Below, piece by piece: positions 19,787 to 22,488 of a DNA stretch of 22,488 bases. Numbering within the stretch: the stretch's first letter is position 1; each line of letters opens with the position of its first letter. Source of the DNA: a virus; the IMG/VR virus record IMGVR_UViG_3300044638_001106, positions 1 through 22,488 of that record. One strand, 5' to 3'. Below the pieces are notes generated by a model, which saw only the letters and a program-made list of their open reading frames with translations, was not told the origin of the DNA and did not search any database. The translations under genes and the position numbers were made by a program.

Positions 19787-22338
19787 TATGCTTGTGCCTC
19801 AGTCCAAGTTAGGCGAGCCTGAATTGTCGCTGCCGCTGCGCCAATGTTAGTAGCTACAACAGTCAAAACGTCAGGGCCATCTGGGTATAAATTATCGGTA
19901 GTATTGGGCACAACGTTATTTGTCCCCCCACCTAGAATTGAGTTACCTAAATCACGCACTTGCGTCAGGTCAAGTGTAGTCTGACCGTTTGTGTTTGTAT
20001 AGGCCGCAGCCACAGATTCGCCGCCCGCATATGTTTGCCCCACGGCATGGGTAGCCACTTGAGACAGCGAAGAGCCACCGGCTGAAACAAACGTTCCGCC
20101 ACTGGGTCTGCCATTCAACCGCATTTGAATCAGAAATGGACCGCTAGAGTAAATGCCCAATTCAGAAGGCTTTAACTGCATGCGGTTGATAATTTCCCGA
20201 GCACCCATTACGCCAGTAAAACCGTTGTCTACGCTGGGTGCCAAACGAATACTGAGCAGGGGCTGCACAGCGGCAGGGGCCACGCTCACGTTGGCGATCT
20301 GGCCAAAGTTAAACAGCAGCGATTTATCGTCGTCGAAGCGACCGTCCATGATGACTGAGGAGCCCCAATGGGCCAAAGTAGCCGCCGTATCAGGTGCGGC
20401 AAACGTAACAGTCACCGGTGCGGTGGCAGAGTACGTAAATGTCTGCGCGGTGGCTTGACCACCCGCCTGTGCGCGAGCCCCAATTGTCAGAGTAGTGGCC
20501 GTCTTTGCGGTGTATGTGATGTACTCCACCACCCCAGTGCCGCCCGGTTGCGTGATACGAACAGAACCTGTTGGAGCAAATTGAGAGGCGTCGGCCACTT
20601 GGATTAGAGCCCCTGTTGTGGCGCTGCTATCCAGTGTTGCACTGAGTTTGGTCAATGGGCCAACGGCAGTGGACTCGTAATGCGCGGGCAAGTTACCGCT
20701 TCGCATGTACGCCTCGTACTGAAGGTTGTTATTGACAAAGGTGTAGACGTAGGCAACGGTGCCTTGAGTAGTGCGAAGGCCAAAGCGAATCACACCCGCG
20801 CCATACCATGAGTAGTCGATGAACCACATCTGCATGCGTGTCAAATCAAGGTTGTACCCTGATGGACCAGTTCCGTTGCATGGGTCGTCCCACTGAGATT
20901 GGGGTGTTTTGGCGTCAATAGTTTTAGAAATAATCACACCAGAAGTCAGGGTAACGCCCTTGTACTCGGGAGAAATTAACAGTTGGGTGTCGCTGTTGAT
21001 ACCCAATATGCGATAGGACTGGCCACGGATAACTATGTAGTCGCCTGTGTCCAACTGGGACGAGAACTGCGTTCCCGTACCGTTGACAATCTGGCTACCC
21101 TGCGTAATCGCAGAGACACCGTTGAGTTGCAGCACACTGTTGCGGCGCACGGTGTAGAGCGTCTGACCATCGTATTCAAAGAACATGCCGTTCTGCAAAT
21201 CAAAAATGCCAACACGCACGGCAGAGCCATACCAATTTTTGGCGCTTACGCGCTGCGGAAAGCCCGTTGCAGGGGTCGTAGCGGGGGCGACAGGCACCAC
21301 GTAGGTCAATGTAGTTTGCGTCGGCGTAGAGGCCACCACGTAGGTGCCGTTGTACGTAACAGGCAAACAGCCGGACACGATGATGGTTGTGCCTATAGCC
21401 AAGTTGTGTGGAAAGCGGCAAGTCACCGTGACTGTGGTGCCAGAAGCTGTAATTTGCGTGGTGAACAGGGCTGGCTGGAGCGTAGAGCCGGTAGAAAACT
21501 GAATTCCTTTACCTGATTGATAGCGAAAATACCGGCGTGTCTGGCGCATAGTCTGCGAGTTAGGGCAGATAGCACCTGCCGTAAACGCCACGCCACCATC
21601 AAAAGCTCTTTGTTCCACTACACCATCAGGCCGTGCGTTCAACGTCAGGGCGTTTGCCGTGTTACCAATTGTCCCGGTTGGCGTATTGACCACTTGGAAC
21701 GTAAATGTGTTCTGTGTCGGCGTAGTGGCCACGACCCATGCACCGTTGGGGGCGTTTGTCGTAGCGGTAGTGGTACGCACGTAGATGTTGTTGTTTGGCT
21801 CAAGTCCATGTGCGCCAGTTGTTGTACAGGTAATTGTTGTACCAACGTAAGTAAACGCAGTCACTGAACCCAAAAGAATACCCGCGCCCGAGTAGAACGA
21901 ACCAACCCACATGTACGTGCGATCAGGGTCAAATATAGTTCCGGAAGCAATGACGGCAGCAGCCGTGTAGGTGAAGTTCACACCTGCTGAGATAGTGTCC
22001 ACATAGAACCAACCACAAGCGTTGAAGTCGGTTGCGTTTTGAATGTAAATAACGCTGCCCACCGCTGGAGGGGTAGTCGTTAAAACTGTAACAACCCTCG
22101 TACCTGCTCCCGAAATACCTGTAAAAGTCAGGGGTGCAGCGGGGTCGTAGAAACAAGATGGGCGGTTGTTCTGGAGGGAAACAGTTTCCCACTTTGTGGG
22201 CTGGATGCCGTATTCAAAGTCGGTGTCAATTAACGCCTGAGGTGTCGATACTCGCAGCTTATCAACCGCGTCATAACCTGCCCCACCAAGGTCTGGCGGG
22301 GTTGGAGTAACCACGTTGGGAAACTGCGAGATCGTCAT
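19786..22338 (-). CDS. Large virion structural protein with T4-like cyanophage-type N-terminus and repeated beta modules
   Basis: This 850-residue protein carries near its start VDKLRVSTPQALIDTDFEYG, then IQPTKWE (residues 38-51), a motif I know from virion proteins of T4-like cyanophages. Residues about 156-226 and 291-351 are two copies of one beta module (AHGLEPNNNIYVR and PHNLAIGTTIIVSG, each followed by a NG-(A/T)-(W/Y)-VV--TPTQ signature). Residues about 560-640 are another insert-like module (TLDSSATTGALIQVAD to TYTAKTATTLTIGARAQAGG). Between them a domain with WFIDYSWYGAGVIRFGLRT and WGSSVIMDGRFDDD is the likely conserved core. It has no membrane segment or enzyme motif. Its exact place in the virion is unknown. 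Three bases separate its ATG from the preceding stop. Confidence 0.83.
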   Translation of the reverse strand: MTISQFPNVVTPTPPDLGGAGYDAVDKLRVSTPQALIDTDFEYGIQPTKWETVSLQNNRPSCFYDPAAPLTFTGISGAGTRVVTVLTTTPPAVGSVIYIQNATDFNACGWFYVDTISAGVNFTYTAAAVIASGTIFDPDRTYMWVGSFYSGAGILLGSVTAFTYVGTTITCTTTGAHGLEPNNNIYVRTTTATTNAPNGAWVVATTPTQNTFTFQVVNTPTGTIGNTANALTLNARPDGVVEQRAFDGGVAFTAGAICPNSQTMRQTRRYFRYQSGKGIQFSTGSTLQPALFTTQITASGTTVTVTCRFPHNLAIGTTIIVSGCLPVTYNGTYVVASTPTQTTLTYVVPVAPATTPATGFPQRVSAKNWYGSAVRVGIFDLQNGMFFEYDGQTLYTVRRNSVLQLNGVSAITQGSQIVNGTGTQFSSQLDTGDYIVIRGQSYRILGINSDTQLLISPEYKGVTLTSGVIISKTIDAKTPQSQWDDPCNGTGPSGYNLDLTRMQMWFIDYSWYGAGVIRFGLRTTQGTVAYVYTFVNNNLQYEAYMRSGNLPAHYESTAVGPLTKLSATLDSSATTGALIQVADASQFAPTGSVRITQPGGTGVVEYITYTAKTATTLTIGARAQAGGQATAQTFTYSATAPVTVTFAAPDTAATLAHWGSSVIMDGRFDDDKSLLFNFGQIANVSVAPAAVQPLLSIRLAPSVDNGFTGVMGAREIINRMQLKPSELGIYSSGPFLIQMRLNGRPSGGTFVSAGGSSLSQVATHAVGQTYAGGESVAAAYTNTNGQTTLDLTQVRDLGNSILGGGTNNVVPNTTDNLYPDGPDVLTVVATNIGAAAATIQARLTWTEAQA

Positions 22339-22341
22339 CTC

Positions 22342-22488
22342 TTACCCGTAGAACACCGTGATATGCGTGTTAGTGCCTAAGAAAAGTCGTATGCCGTTAT
22401 GAGCAAGGACGCCTTCTCCGGGAATTGGTACGCTGTACCCAGTTTGATTTGATGCGTCTAGTTGCAGCAGCACATCATTCCACACAGT
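22342..22488 (-). CDS. C-terminal end of an unidentified protein
   Basis: The frame ending at TAA 22342-22344 is open to the right edge of the window, giving 48 C-terminal residues. They read TVWNDVLLQLDASNQTGYSV, then PIPGEGVLAHNGIRLFLGTN and THITVFYG. The spacing to the next gene (three bases) fits the compact layout. The beta-like sequence suggests another virion protein. Too little is visible to name it. Confidence 0.7.
   Translation of the reverse strand, partial: TVWNDVLLQLDASNQTGYSVPIPGEGVLAHNGIRLFLGTNTHITVFYG

Overview
The window is a continuous piece of tailed-phage genome (or a prophage of the same kind) carrying a late, virion-plus-lysis gene block. All 34 genes I can support lie on the minus strand, so transcription runs from position 22488 towards 1. 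Two genes are cut by the window edges. The block is very compact: the longest stretch without a gene is 23 bases (12309-12331), no region of 300 bases lacks a gene, and junctions are mostly TAATG or ATGA overlaps or stop codons that double as the first bases of the next Shine-Dalgarno sequence. I saw no tRNA, CRISPR, insertion sequence, integrase or convincing promoter, and no terminase, portal or major capsid gene; those would be expected upstream, beyond 22488.

The adaptor-like proteins (16355-17287 and 14858-15508), the nozzle or P22 gp10-like protein (3455-5590), several fibre-like proteins, and the lack of a tape measure, sheath or baseplate set suggest a short-tailed (podovirus-like) phage. 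Many small proteins resemble families I remember from freshwater and marine environmental phages. The adaptor, nozzle and M15-endolysin/holin types fit a Gram-negative host. The exact host cannot be read from the sequence.

Layout in transcription order. (1) 22488-19786: the end of an unknown protein and an 850-residue virion protein with an N-terminus like proteins of T4-like cyanophages. (2) 19786-17287: eight small, mostly lysine/arginine-rich proteins, four of which end in the same peptide tag; one is a membrane-anchored coiled coil. (3) 17287-14858: a P22 gp4-like adaptor, a zinc-ribbon protein, two small basic proteins and a second adaptor. (4) 14861-7928: two tandem paralogues, a fibre/decoration group with widespread N-terminal modules, and two long beta-rich fibre-like proteins. 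(5) 7918-5609: a zinc-ribbon protein, a 58-residue protein, a C-terminally anchored membrane protein, then lysis genes: a T4 T-like holin, a second holin of the 3TM type, and an M15 zinc-peptidase endolysin. (6) 5590-1: the nozzle, two small virion proteins, a cupin, a 735-residue protein with a Tyr/Pro-rich repetitive N-terminus, and the start of another virion-type protein.

The most unusual things are the shared C-terminal tag on four neighbouring small proteins, the Tyr/Pro repeat tract with a perfect 39-bp duplication, a 13-bp perfect inverted repeat that buries the start codon of the 90-residue gene, two different holin types in one lysis cassette, and beta modules reused among several virion proteins. 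Family assignments come from reading motifs and from memory of families; no database search was run.
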